A DNA stretch of 10,490 nucleotides from DATKLX01 sp035542155 (GCA_035542155.1 DATKLX010000053.1:1-10490); one strand, 5' to 3'. Shown: positions 1-6,835, counted from the stretch's first letter. Notes: a model not told the origin generated them from the sequence alone. Program-made: numbers and translations.

Positions 1-1
1 T

Positions 2-100
2 CGAGATCATAACCAAACCGGCTCTGAGAAATGGGTCGGTTGGGGTGTGATCACGGCCAATCTGTTCGTGATCGGCAAAAAGGTGACTGCGAAGGCGTGA
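2..100 (+). CDS. Transposase, C-terminal end only (partial, enters from the left)
   Basis: Only the last 32 codons are in the window, ending in TGA. The tail contains a W-V-G-W-G-V block followed by an N-L-x-x-I-G segment. I associate this with the C-terminus of DDE transposases of the ISNCY/IS1202 kind, in which a W-V-G-W-G block is followed by an N-L motif in the last helix. No catalytic residue is visible because the body of the gene lies outside the window. The 137 bases between this stop and the histidine kinase end should contain the right end of the element, but I could not identify a terminal inverted repeat with only one end present. The family call is by resemblance of a short tail and is therefore moderate. 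Confidence 0.5.
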   Translation, partial: RDHNQTGSEKWVGWGVITANLFVIGKKVTAKA

Positions 101-237
101 TCAATTGGTAAGGTTCAAGCGAAATTGGCTAGGCAAAATGCGTATCGTCGAGTTTCGCACCAAAAACTAGTTAAATCTTAAGGCATCTGCCCGGCGACCC
201 AAAGCCTATGCTCTCGAGCAATCACCCTCTGGTCTGA

Positions 238-1683
238 TTAATGGTTGATACCAGATTTCGTGTTCAAATGAAGGATCGGTAAGGAAAGTTTAAAACTGGT
301 TCCTTTGCCGGGGGCGCTGTCCAGCTCTAATTTCCCCCCATGGGCAATCGTAATATCGCGAGCGATGCTCAGGCCCAGACCCATCCCTTGAGGAAAGCGA
401 CGTCTCTGGTTTCCACGATAAAAGGGGGTGAAAATATTGTTTTGTTCCTCTTCTGGGATACCCGGTCCAGTATCACTCACCTGGATCCAAAAAATCTCGT
501 TCCTACACCCGGCGGTTATCGAAACCATCCCCCCCACTGGTGTGAATTTAATCGCATTGCTGATCAAATTTTCGACGGCCTGCGCCAAGCGGACCGGATC
601 AGCATAGATTGTGGGGAGATCCCTGGGAATGGAGACCTCCCATTTCAATTGTTTTTGAAGGGCAGCCTCCTGCCATGGCAACACAAGGTGGGAAATCCAC
701 TCAAACAAAGGAATAGCCTGGCGGTTTAATTCCAGCGTTCCTAGCGCCTGATCGTAATGTTGGCGCAGGCTTTGGAGCAAATTCTGCAGCCGGCCCATTT
801 CCTCATCCATGCCGACAAGCAACTCGTGAGTAAACCGGGGGTCTTTGTCGGCCCCTTCAAGGATCGCCTGGTTCGCGGAGCGGAGCGCACCTAATGGACG
901 GCTGAGCTCATGGACCAGATTAGATAACAACCTCCGCCGCGCCTGCTCGAGATTTTCCATGCGTGTGATCAGGAAATTGACCCCTTCGGAGAGGAGTTTT
1001 ACCTCCTCCGGGCCTTTCTCGGGAAGCTGCTCCCGCTGTACTCCGCGTGCCAGGTTATAAACCACGGTAGTCACTTGTTGGATTGGTTTGCTGATCTTCA
1101 ACGCCAGGAAGATACCGATAGTCACTCCGGCCGTAATTCCAAGAAGAGAAAAGGCAGCAATGAGAGATCGGACTTCGAATAATTGCATAAAAGTGGAAGC
1201 ATAAGGATATGTCAATCTGACGATGCCGATCATTTGCTGATCTGCTCCAATAACCGGGGCTAACACATCGATCACATTCGCGTTGAGATTTGTGTCATAT
1301 AAATTTGATTTAATAACCGTATTTTGACTTTGAATAACAGCCTGACATTCAGCGCCAAGCGCGGTATCGATGCGCCCCGCATCAGCCGGGTTGCTGGTAG
1401 CCAATAAACGGCAATCGGGAGTCAAGAACATCACCCGTGAAGCCAGGCCAGGATTTATTCTTTGCAACCAGGTCTGGGCATTTGAAGAATTATTCCACAC
1501 GTCAGCTTGGCCCTGGCTGAGCTCGGCAATCAGCAAGGCATTGCCAGATATTGTCCTGGTTAATTGCGGAATGAGAAATCGTGTCTCCAACACATAATTC
1601 AAGGTGATCCCCAGCAAGGGAATCACGATCAATAGCGGCAAGATATGACTGAGGATGAGCCAGTTGCGAAGCGAACGGAGCAT
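238..1683 (-). CDS. Membrane sensor histidine kinase (HAMP, HisKA, HATPase_c)
   Basis: This 481-residue kinase should sense an extracytoplasmic signal and phosphorylate the response regulator encoded just upstream. Membrane segments lie at about residues 9-31 and 173-195. Between them is an external domain of about 140 residues that looks PAS/Cache-like and holds two cysteines (C91, C113). A HAMP linker follows at about 196-247. The dimerisation helix carries the phospho-acceptor H258 in an H-E-L-S-R-P-L motif. The ATPase domain shows the N box (N372, N376), the D-T-G-P-G-I G1 box (D404) and the G-M-G-L-G-L G2 box (433-438). The ATG overlaps the regulator's TAA by one base (TAATG), so translation is probably coupled. 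Nothing in the sequence names the signal; the gene order resembles PhoPR/ResDE-type systems, but orthology cannot be claimed. Confidence 0.93.
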   Translation of the reverse strand: MLRSLRNWLILSHILPLLIVIPLLGITLNYVLETRFLIPQLTRTISGNALLIAELSQGQADVWNNSSNAQTWLQRINPGLASRVMFLTPDCRLLATSNPADAGRIDTALGAECQAVIQSQNTVIKSNLYDTNLNANVIDVLAPVIGADQQMIGIVRLTYPYASTFMQLFEVRSLIAAFSLLGITAGVTIGIFLALKISKPIQQVTTVVYNLARGVQREQLPEKGPEEVKLLSEGVNFLITRMENLEQARRRLLSNLVHELSRPLGALRSANQAILEGADKDPRFTHELLVGMDEEMGRLQNLLQSLRQHYDQALGTLELNRQAIPLFEWISHLVLPWQEAALQKQLKWEVSIPRDLPTIYADPVRLAQAVENLISNAIKFTPVGGMVSITAGCRNEIFWIQVSDTGPGIPEEEQNNIFTPFYRGNQRRRFPQGMGLGLSIARDITIAHGGKLELDSAPGKGTSFKLSLPILHLNTKSGINH

Positions 1684-2384
1684 TATTCAAACTGTTCTTT
1701 GACCAATTTATATCCCACCCCATGGACATTAATGATTCTGCGCGGGTGGTTCGGGTCTTCTTCTAATTTCTCGCGTAATAAGCGAATATAGACGTAGATA
1801 ACTTGCGGTTCTCCTACAAACTCTGCTCCCCAAACACGGGCCAGCAGGTCGTCCACCGAGATGACCTGCCCTGCTTCAGAGGCCAGGGTGTAGAGCAAGC
1901 CGAATTCGAGGCGAGCTAGCTCTAATTCTTGCTCATTCATCGTGACGGTATGCGCAACGGGGTCGATGCACAGCTTACCGATCTTGATTGGGGCGGGTTT
2001 CGTGGCGCTTGGATTTGCAGAAACGGCCCGGCGCAAGACCGTTTTGATCCTCGCTAAAAGCACATCCAGCTCGAAGGGTTTCGTGACATAGTCATCTGCG
2101 CCAAGCTCCAGGCCTAAAACCTCATCCAGCTCACGATCACGTGCTGTAAGAAAGATAACCGGAATATGGATATCATTGTGAAAACGCCGCATCGCATCCA
2201 GCCCATCCATCCCTGGAAGCCCAATATCAAGGAGCACCAGGTCGGGTGGATTCGCACCGGCCTGTTTGATCGCCTCCTCCGCATTGGCTGCTGTGCTCGC
2301 GTGGTATCCGGCTTTTTCCAATCGAAAAGCCAGGCTGCGGCGAAGGAGCGCATCGTCATCGACCAATAAGATATTTTTTGACAT
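1683..2384 (-). CDS. Response regulator, OmpR/PhoB family
   Basis: A DNA-binding transcription regulator of 233 residues, partner of the histidine kinase that follows it. The receiver domain (residues 1-120) has the acidic pocket D9-D10-D11, phospho-acceptor D53 in an L-L-D-I-G-L-P-G-M-D-G context, the switch residue T80 and the conserved K102 followed by P-F. A winged-helix Trans_reg_C domain occupies about 137-230, ending with the usual G-V-G-Y-K-L strand. I chose the ATG at 2382-2384 because it starts directly before the first receiver strand and has a GAGGGT ribosome binding site eight bases upstream. A longer frame to 2429 adds 15 unlike residues. Its target genes are unknown; phased repeats at 2553-2600 are candidate sites. 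Confidence 0.93.
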   Translation of the reverse strand: MSKNILLVDDDALLRRSLAFRLEKAGYHASTAANAEEAIKQAGANPPDLVLLDIGLPGMDGLDAMRRFHNDIHIPVIFLTARDRELDEVLGLELGADDYVTKPFELDVLLARIKTVLRRAVSANPSATKPAPIKIGKLCIDPVAHTVTMNEQELELARLEFGLLYTLASEAGQVISVDDLLARVWGAEFVGEPQVIYVYIRLLREKLEEDPNHPRRIINVHGVGYKLVKEQFE

Positions 2385-2470
2385 TTGACTACCCTCAATC
2401 GAAAGAGATAAAAGAGCGGGCTGAAACATGATTTATAGGATCGGATTTAGGATAATAACAAGCTGAGGCT

Positions 2471-2491
2471 ATTATATCGCTATACGATAAT
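2471..2491 (-). promoter_or_regulatory. Candidate -10 box and small inverted repeat for the two-component operon
   Basis: On the minus strand 2476-2471 reads TATAAT, about 87 bases before the regulator ATG. No -35 hexamer is found at the right distance (CCCCCA at 17 bases), which suggests an activated promoter. Overlapping it, TATCG (2475-2479) and CGATA (2485-2489) form a small inverted repeat that could be an operator. The 5' leader also holds a near-tandem GATTTA repeat at 2430-2453. Confidence 0.35.
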
Positions 2492-2552
2492 CATGGGGGT
2501 CGAAATTGGATGGTGGTAAAAAATCGAGAATCGACCTGGGGAAATAGCCGAA

Positions 2553-2619
2553 TCTTAAGACGTTAGTTAGGCTCTTAATAGATTTAATTAAGGACTTTAA
2601 TGCAAATTCTTTCTATAAT
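2553..2619 (+). promoter_or_regulatory. TATAAT promoter with phased TTA repeats upstream
   Basis: A perfect TATAAT lies at 2614-2619 on the plus strand with no recognisable -35 box. Instead the upstream DNA holds TTA-centred hexamers near 2553 (TCTTAA), 2563 (TTAGTT), 2573 (TCTTAA), 2584 (TTAATT) and 2595 (CTTTAA). They are spaced about 10-11 bases, one helical turn. Direct repeats with this period overlapping the -35 position are typical of OmpR/PhoB-family activators, one of which is encoded next door. The downstream gene would be the repeat protein at 2854, with a leader of about 230 bases. The -10 box is clear; the activator role is inference. Confidence 0.4.
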
Positions 2620-2853
2620 GAAAGCCATAAACATCAAAGAACAGGAGATTCAGCGGAACCCACACTACACGGGAAGCTCAGCTTCAAAATGAAGGTCGCA
2701 ATCTGAATTAACCCCATCCAAACTGAAACTGCCGTGCAAATTCTGAGAATACGCGGTGCCTGAATGTGGCTTTTTCATTCCCCCCTGAGAAATAACAAAG
2801 AGCCATCATGTTTGTGAGCAAGAATTCGTGAGTGATTTGAAAGGAGTTACGTT
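2620..2853. other. Long intergenic leader ahead of the repeat protein
   Basis: No convincing gene is seen here. The stretch contains a dyad GAAGCT-C-AGCTTC at 2673-2685, which could be a protein-binding site. A reading frame of 30 codons (2600-2692) begins at an ATG with AAGGA five bases upstream, but it overlaps the TATAAT box at 2614. That makes it unlikely to be translated from this promoter. The rest, up to the ribosome binding site AAGGAG at 2841-2846, is AT-rich without strong pairing. Confidence 0.35.
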
Positions 2854-3117
2854 ATGTCTGACAAAATGAACGCAAAGGAGAATAATGTCAAGGAAGATGA
2901 GCTGATCGGTAGGGTCCACAATGAGCCCGAACACTGGGTTGACCAACCGACAGATCAAACCCAGCAAGAGATCGATCGGGTCAACAACGCGTTGCACGGT
3001 GGAGGACAGCCGGCAACACCACCCGTTGGCAGGACAAACAATGCGCTTTCACCTGAAAGCAAGCCCGTGGAACAACCGATCGGCAGAATCAATAACGAGC
3101 TGCATAAATCAGATTAA
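2854..3117 (+). CDS. Small hydrophilic repeat protein of unknown function (87 aa)
   Basis: I do not recognise this protein. It is a real gene by its signals: AAGGAG lies seven bases before the ATG, and a strong hairpin follows some 80 bases after the stop. The protein is very hydrophilic, with many Asn, Gln, Glu and Pro, no signal peptide, no membrane segment and no cysteine. From residue 18 it is built of four copies of a short unit, [I/V]-[G/D]-R-x-[N/H]-N-x-x, starting at residues 18, 40, 58 and 76. The steps are 22, 18 and 18, and each of the first three units ends in a Pro-containing linker. The DNA of the copies has diverged more than the protein motif, suggesting that the peptide is selected. 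The sequence looks mostly disordered and could bind a partner through the repeated motif; that is inference. Its upstream region holds candidate response-regulator sites, so a stress or signal-dependent role is possible. Confidence 0.82.
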   Translation: MSDKMNAKENNVKEDELIGRVHNEPEHWVDQPTDQTQQEIDRVNNALHGGGQPATPPVGRTNNALSPESKPVEQPIGRINNELHKSD

Positions 3118-3197
3118 TGCAGAGCCGCAAGAAATAACTAAGGATCGATGAGAAATCTCTCGAAAATTTCGGAGGAAATGGAAGAAGATGGGTAAAC

Positions 3198-3226
3198 AAG
3201 TGGAGGGCAGACGCTGCCCTCCACTT
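3198..3226 (+). terminator. Strong 13-bp hairpin after the repeat protein
   Basis: AAGTGGAGGGCAG (3198-3210) pairs perfectly with CTGCCCTCCACTT (3214-3226) around a 3-base loop. It lies 81 bases after the stop of the 87-residue gene and before the convergent tRNA-Lys terminator. The following bases are GGAAAATTAAATG, without a T run, so it may act as a 3' end stabiliser or pause site rather than a classical intrinsic terminator. Confidence 0.5.
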
Positions 3227-3237
3227 GGAAAATTAAA

Positions 3238-3263
3238 TGCAAAAACCTGCCCAAAAAGCAGGT
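3238..3263 (-). terminator. Rho-independent terminator of tRNA-Lys
   Basis: Read on the minus strand, ACCTGC (3263-3258) pairs with GCAGGT (3250-3245) across a 7-base loop, and a run of T follows immediately. It lies about 57 bases beyond the tRNA 3' end, as expected for a single-tRNA transcript. Confidence 0.7.
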
Positions 3264-3319
3264 CTTGGTTGTAAATAATTCCGTTTTCGCCTAAATTTCG
3301 GTCGTTTTATGCTATTGAG

Positions 3320-3391
3320 TGAGTGCGGAGGGGCTCGAACCCTCAACCAATGGCTTAAAAGGCCACTGCTCTACCATTGAGCTACGCACCC
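3320..3391 (-). tRNA. tRNA-Lys, anticodon TTT
   Basis: A 72-base cloverleaf reads on the minus strand. The acceptor GGGTGCG pairs with CGCACTC (one G-T wobble), and the discriminator is A. The D arm is GCTC/GAGC. The anticodon stem GTGGC/GCCAT encloses the loop CTTTTAA, giving anticodon TTT. The T arm is GAGGG/CCCTC with loop TTCGAGC. The 3' CCA is not encoded (ACT follows), so it must be added by tRNA nucleotidyltransferase. It has its own promoter and terminator. Confidence 0.95.
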
Positions 3392-3422
3392 GCGGCCCAC
3401 TGCGGGATGGGCCAACGCGGCA

Positions 3423-3451
3423 ATTCTATCATGCGATCCCCCCTGCGTCAA
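3423..3451 (-). promoter_or_regulatory. Sigma-70-type promoter of tRNA-Lys
   Basis: On the minus strand TTGACG (3451-3446) and TAGAAT (3428-3423) are separated by 17 bases, with TG one base before the -10. Transcription would start near 3416, about 25 bases ahead of the tRNA. The short leader holds the hairpin GGCCCA/TGGGCC (3413-3394), perhaps a processing signal. Confidence 0.75.
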
Positions 3452-3500
3452 CTATCGGATACGTCCTTTTTCCGGTATACTACGAGCAGGAGAACGCCCG

Positions 3501-3827
3501 ATGAGGGAGCTGAGAGAAGTCACCGAAGCCGATTTTGAAAACCGGGTTCTGGGTTCGGCTGTCCCTGTGTTGGTCGAGTTTAGCGCGGTATGGTGCGGAC
3601 CCTGCAAGATGCTGGAGCCGATCCTCTGCCAGTTGGAAGAGGAACTGGCCGGAAGGCTCCGGATCGTTAAAATCGACGTGGATGTGAGCGTGCGCACGGC
3701 GATGAAATACCAGGTGGCCGCCGTTCCTACGCTGATCCTGTTTACGAAGGGGGAGGCGGAGGAACAGTGGTCTGGTTACCAGACTCGCGAGAGAATCGTG
3801 GCCCGCCTCGTCCGGCATTCGATCTGA
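3501..3827 (+). CDS. Thioredoxin
   Basis: A 108-residue single-domain thioredoxin, the usual length, which reduces disulfides in cytoplasmic proteins with electrons from thioredoxin reductase. The active site W-C-G-P-C is at residues 31-35, and the cis-proline is P76 in V-P-T. E26 takes the place of the buried Asp of E. coli thioredoxin, and an extra C43 is present. There is no signal peptide or membrane anchor, so it stays in the cytoplasm. The ATG at 3501 is preceded by CAGGAGA. A TATACT at 3476-3481 is a weak promoter candidate very close to the ribosome binding site, with no good -35. The protease gene starts about 25 bases downstream on the same strand, so the two are probably cotranscribed. 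I give no symbol because several thioredoxins usually coexist and orthology to trxA cannot be shown here. Confidence 0.93.
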   Translation: MRELREVTEADFENRVLGSAVPVLVEFSAVWCGPCKMLEPILCQLEEELAGRLRIVKIDVDVSVRTAMKYQVAAVPTLILFTKGEAEEQWSGYQTRERIVARLVRHSI

Positions 3828-3852
3828 TTCACTGCTTCTATCCCATCTGGTG

Positions 3853-5439
3853 ATGAAAAACCTGTTTCGCGCATTTGCCTGTCTCGCTCTCGCGCTCAAC
3901 CTAGGCAGCACCTCCACCCCGGCGGCTCTACCCTCTGTCCACGTTGCTCCCCAAGTCCTGGCGGATACCGCCAGGGAACAGAACGGGGATTTTCTGGTAG
4001 TCCTCCGGTCGCAGGCGGATTTGCCAGCCCTGACCGCCAGAACAAGGTCAGCGATGGAGAAAGCTGCGCCGGGGGATCAAGCCCATTTTCGGGGGCTGGT
4101 GGCGCAGGAGGTCTATTCGGGGCTGCGCGCCGCTGCCGACCGCTGGCAACCGGCGGTGTTATCTGAGCTGAAAAGGCTCGGGGCGGAGGCTCAGCCGTTC
4201 TGGATCGCCAACCTGATCGCGGTGAAGGGGAAGCGGGCAGTTGTGGAGGCTATGGCGGCGCGGCCGGACGTGCTCGAAATCGAATCGAACCTAGCTTTCC
4301 GGGTTCCTTTGCCCGAACCGGATGCCGGAGCCAGGGCTGAAATCTCACCTGCTGCCACGCAGGGGATCAATTGGAACGTGAAACAGATCCACGCACCCGA
4401 TGTTTGGGCGCTGGGCTATACCGGGCAGGGGATCCGCGTCGGGGTTGCCGATACGGGGATGCAGTGGGACCACCCGGCGTTGAAAGAGCATTACCTGGGC
4501 TGGAACGGGACGAGCGCCGACCATACCTACACCTGGCACGACGCCATCCACGATCAAAATACGGTTGGGTCGACCAGCAATCCCTGCGGCTACGCGCTCA
4601 AGGCTCCGTGCGACGACTATGGGCACGGGACGCACGTGACCGGGATCGCGGTGGGTTCGGATGGAGGAGCAAACCAGATCGGCGTGGCGCCCGGGGCGAA
4701 GTGGATGGGCTGTCGCAATATGGACCAGGGGGTGGGGCGGCCTTCTACTTACATCGAGTGCTTAGAGTTTTTTCTGGCGCCAAACGAGGATGCGACTAAG
4801 CACGCGGACGTGGTCAGCAACTCGTATACCTGTCCATCTGATCCGCAAGACCCTCAGTATGAATACTGCACGACGAGCAGTTTAACTCTAGCTGTTGCCA
4901 ATATGCGTGCAGCCGGGATATTTATGGCCGTCGCGGCCGGGAATGAGGGACCAGGCTGTTCAACGATAGCTGATCCACCAAGTTTGGAGCCGTCAGCCAT
5001 CACTATTGGCGCAACAGACCCTGACAATCAGATCGCAACCTTCTCCAGCCGTGGTCCAGTTAAATCCGATGGGTCTGGCCGGCGTAAACCAGACCTGGTT
5101 ACCCCTGGTACAGGCAAAGGTAGTGATGCAGGTATTTGGTCGAGTATACCGGGAAACAGCTATGGCAATAAGAGTGGGACATCCATGGCGACCCCGCACG
5201 TCGCCGGGGCGGTGGCGCTGTTATGGTCGGCGGTTCCATCTCTGCGCGGAGATGTAGATGCAACTCAGGCGCTATTTGAGGATACAGCTCAGCATTTAAC
5301 CACGACCGAAGGTTGTGGTGGAGATACCGGCAGCACCGTTCCAAACAATGTTTATGGGTATGGATTGATTAATGTTCGAGCCGCTGTTTTTAAGATTCTC
5401 TTTCCGTTTTCTTCTTTTTTCCCCCTGATTGCACGATAA
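3853..5439 (+). CDS. Secreted subtilisin-like serine protease (peptidase S8)
   Basis: A 528-residue pre-pro-protease. A signal peptide covers about residues 1-26 (basic start, Leu/Ala-rich core). An I9-like propeptide at about 45-150 should act as chaperone and inhibitor until cleaved. The S8 catalytic domain spans about 172-510. The triad is D200 (A-D-T-G), H258 (G-H-G-T-H) and S444 (G-T-S-M-A-T-P), with the oxyanion N364 in A-A-G-N-E-G. The D-to-H distance (58 residues) is longer than in subtilisin. The mature part has eight cysteines (245, 253, 287, 303, 327, 339, 369, 488), so disulfides are likely. The protein ends in a hydrophobic, Phe-rich tail (511-528) without a sorting motif I know. 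A GTG at 3850 is directly before the ATG, and no strong ribosome binding site is seen, so coupling to the thioredoxin gene 25 bases upstream is plausible. The substrate is unknown. Confidence 0.93.
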   Translation: MKNLFRAFACLALALNLGSTSTPAALPSVHVAPQVLADTAREQNGDFLVVLRSQADLPALTARTRSAMEKAAPGDQAHFRGLVAQEVYSGLRAAADRWQPAVLSELKRLGAEAQPFWIANLIAVKGKRAVVEAMAARPDVLEIESNLAFRVPLPEPDAGARAEISPAATQGINWNVKQIHAPDVWALGYTGQGIRVGVADTGMQWDHPALKEHYLGWNGTSADHTYTWHDAIHDQNTVGSTSNPCGYALKAPCDDYGHGTHVTGIAVGSDGGANQIGVAPGAKWMGCRNMDQGVGRPSTYIECLEFFLAPNEDATKHADVVSNSYTCPSDPQDPQYEYCTTSSLTLAVANMRAAGIFMAVAAGNEGPGCSTIADPPSLEPSAITIGATDPDNQIATFSSRGPVKSDGSGRRKPDLVTPGTGKGSDAGIWSSIPGNSYGNKSGTSMATPHVAGAVALLWSAVPSLRGDVDATQALFEDTAQHLTTTEGCGGDTGSTVPNNVYGYGLINVRAAVFKILFPFSSFFPLIAR

Positions 5440-5470
5440 AAAATTTCGGGACTCGCACCTGGGTGGATTA

Positions 5471-5547
5471 GGTGGTTGCTTCGCCGGGTAGGATGGCCAG
5501 GCTATTCCCCCTGGATTATCTTTGTACCGCCCCGCCTCGCAATGACA
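5471..5547. repeat. Possible dispersed intergenic repeat (degenerate)
   Basis: The ends of this stretch read GGTTGCTTCGCC on one side and CCGCCTCGCAATGACA on the other. They resemble the widespread bacterial intergenic repeat whose outer parts read as TCATTGCGAGG ... CGAAGCAA on the opposite strand. Inside, CCAGG (5497-5501) and CCTGG (5510-5514) can form a hairpin. The resemblance is from memory, and only one copy is in the window. The flanks (5440-5470 and 5548-5621) hold no gene that I can see and no clear terminator for the protease. Confidence 0.35.
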
Positions 5548-5621
5548 TGAAGCAAGTTCTATGGCAAAGTAACTACGGAGTTATTTCTTGACGACTCCTT
5601 GGTTAGTTTCTTCGCTGGTTT

Positions 5622-5868
5622 TCACTGCATCTGGCTATCTTTCGCTATTCTCAACTGCCCCAAGCTATTCTTCTCCGGTAGCCAGTAGTCGAAGAAGGCG
5701 ATGATCCGCGGCGGGTATTCGACCGGTTGGGCCTGGAAGTACTGACCGTGACCGGCGCCAGTGGATTGACCTGCCCGGGGAACACGCCGGTCATCAGGGT
5801 GTAGAGAAAAATCCAGCGCTGGATGGTCCAGAGGATCGAGAGGGGAGCAGATGGTTTTGGGGATCGCT
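5622..5868 (-). pseudogene. Remnant of an alpha/beta hydrolase gene (broken)
   Basis: On the minus strand, positions 5759-5622 encode 45 residues and a TGA that look like the end of an alpha/beta hydrolase. A G-A-G-H-G-Q motif (histidine codon 5748-5750, the expected catalytic His) is followed by the typical final helix with I-I-A-F-F-D-Y-W-L. The codons are GC-rich at third positions. Immediately upstream this frame loses coding character. Another frame takes over with GC-rich third positions and a hydrophobic run (W-I-F-L-Y-T-L-M-T-G-V-F-P-G, 5819-5774) that could be an N-terminal membrane segment. No start codon, nucleophile elbow or acid residue is present. The simplest reading is a gene reduced by internal deletion and frameshift to its two ends. 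It follows the cation transporter stop directly. Confidence 0.5.
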
Positions 5869-6816
5869 TCAGCGGGCGGAGCTGGGATTTCCCGCCGAAT
5901 CGACCGGCTCGTGGGGCGGATCTTCCCAACCCTGGGGCTCGACGTGAACGTAGGCCCGGTCGACCTCCGGAAGGGCTTCGAGGCGAGCGATCACCTGATC
6001 TGCGATGGCGTGAGCCTGGTTGAGGGTTATCTCGCCGTCCACGTTGATGTGCATATCGATCACCAGCCTGGGGCCGACGTAGTCGGTCATGGTGTGATGG
6101 ACCATGGTCACGCCGGGAACTTCGGCAGCGATCTGCACGATTCGATCGCGCAGCCCGGAGTCAGCGCCGGCGCCGGTGAGAAAACCGATGTTTTCGAGGA
6201 TTGCTCCAAATGCCGCGCGGAAGATCCAGGCGGCGACCAGAAAACCAGCGATGGGATCAGCGAGCGGATGGATATACTTCGAACCATAAATGCCGACGAA
6301 GGCCGCGACAGAGGTGAGGACGTCGCTGAGATGGTCGCGGGCGGTGACGTTGAGGGCCGGGCTGCCCAGTTTCCGCGCAATCCCGCGGATGTAGAGGAAC
6401 ATACCGGCTTTCACGGCCGCGCTCACCAGCAGGATCAGGGTCGGGAGGCCGGGCTCGACCGCCAGACCGCCGGTCTGGAAGCGCACCAGAGAGGCGCGCG
6501 CGGCTTCGTAACCGGCAAAGGCCATCGAAAAGGCCACCGCCAGGCCAACCAGCGGCTCGAAGCGGCTGTGGCCCTGGGGATGGGAGAGGTCTGGCGGGCG
6601 CTGCGACATCCACAGGCCTAAAACCATCAACATGGAATAGAGAACGTCGGATGCCGAATTGGCAGCATCCGCATAGAGAGCGACGGATCGGGACAGGTAG
6701 GCCACTATTCCTTTGCTCACTGCCAGGAACACGTTGCCCGCCACGGTGACGATCAAGGCGTTCCGGTAGAGGCGGCTTTCTTCCGGCCGGGGTCGATAAT
6801 CCCGAATCCACTGCAT
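5869..6816 (-). CDS. Cation diffusion facilitator (CDF) metal exporter, Mn-type site
   Basis: A 315-residue inner-membrane antiporter that should export a divalent metal in exchange for protons. Six membrane helices fit about residues 18-205, followed by the cytoplasmic dimerisation domain (about 215-295, ending with H291 and E293). The transport-site motifs are N53-x-x-x-D57 in helix 2 and D161-x-x-x-D165 in helix 5, and the loop has H-P-x-G-H-S-R-F-E (79-87). Zinc exporters usually carry HxxxD at both places. N-D-D-D is the arrangement described for manganese exporters such as pneumococcal MntE, so Mn(II) is the best guess; Fe(II) or others are not excluded. The ATG has CAGGAGT nine bases upstream. 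A terminator-like hairpin ends right before this site, so expression depends on reading through it (see the leader entry). Confidence 0.92.
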   Translation of the reverse strand: MQWIRDYRPRPEESRLYRNALIVTVAGNVFLAVSKGIVAYLSRSVALYADAANSASDVLYSMLMVLGLWMSQRPPDLSHPQGHSRFEPLVGLAVAFSMAFAGYEAARASLVRFQTGGLAVEPGLPTLILLVSAAVKAGMFLYIRGIARKLGSPALNVTARDHLSDVLTSVAAFVGIYGSKYIHPLADPIAGFLVAAWIFRAAFGAILENIGFLTGAGADSGLRDRIVQIAAEVPGVTMVHHTMTDYVGPRLVIDMHINVDGEITLNQAHAIADQVIARLEALPEVDRAYVHVEPQGWEDPPHEPVDSAGNPSSAR

Positions 6817-6835
6817 TCGAAAAATACTCCTGCTG

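Noticed and set aside
2600..2692. 30-codon frame with AAGGA before its ATG
   Set aside because: The start lies upstream of the TATAAT box, so the proposed transcript would not contain it, and the peptide has no recognisable feature.
3850..3855. GTG start for the protease
   Set aside because: The adjacent ATG is the more usual start and the signal peptide fits either; the choice changes one residue.
5440..5465. T-arm-like string (GGTGCGAGTCCCG on the minus strand), possible tRNA fragment or att site
   Set aside because: No matching acceptor or anticodon arm and no intact tRNA or integrase nearby; the match is too short.
5851..6621. Open frame of 256 codons on the plus strand
   Set aside because: It lies wholly antisense to the CDF gene, whose motifs are intact, and its translation is low in hydrophobic order and resembles no family.
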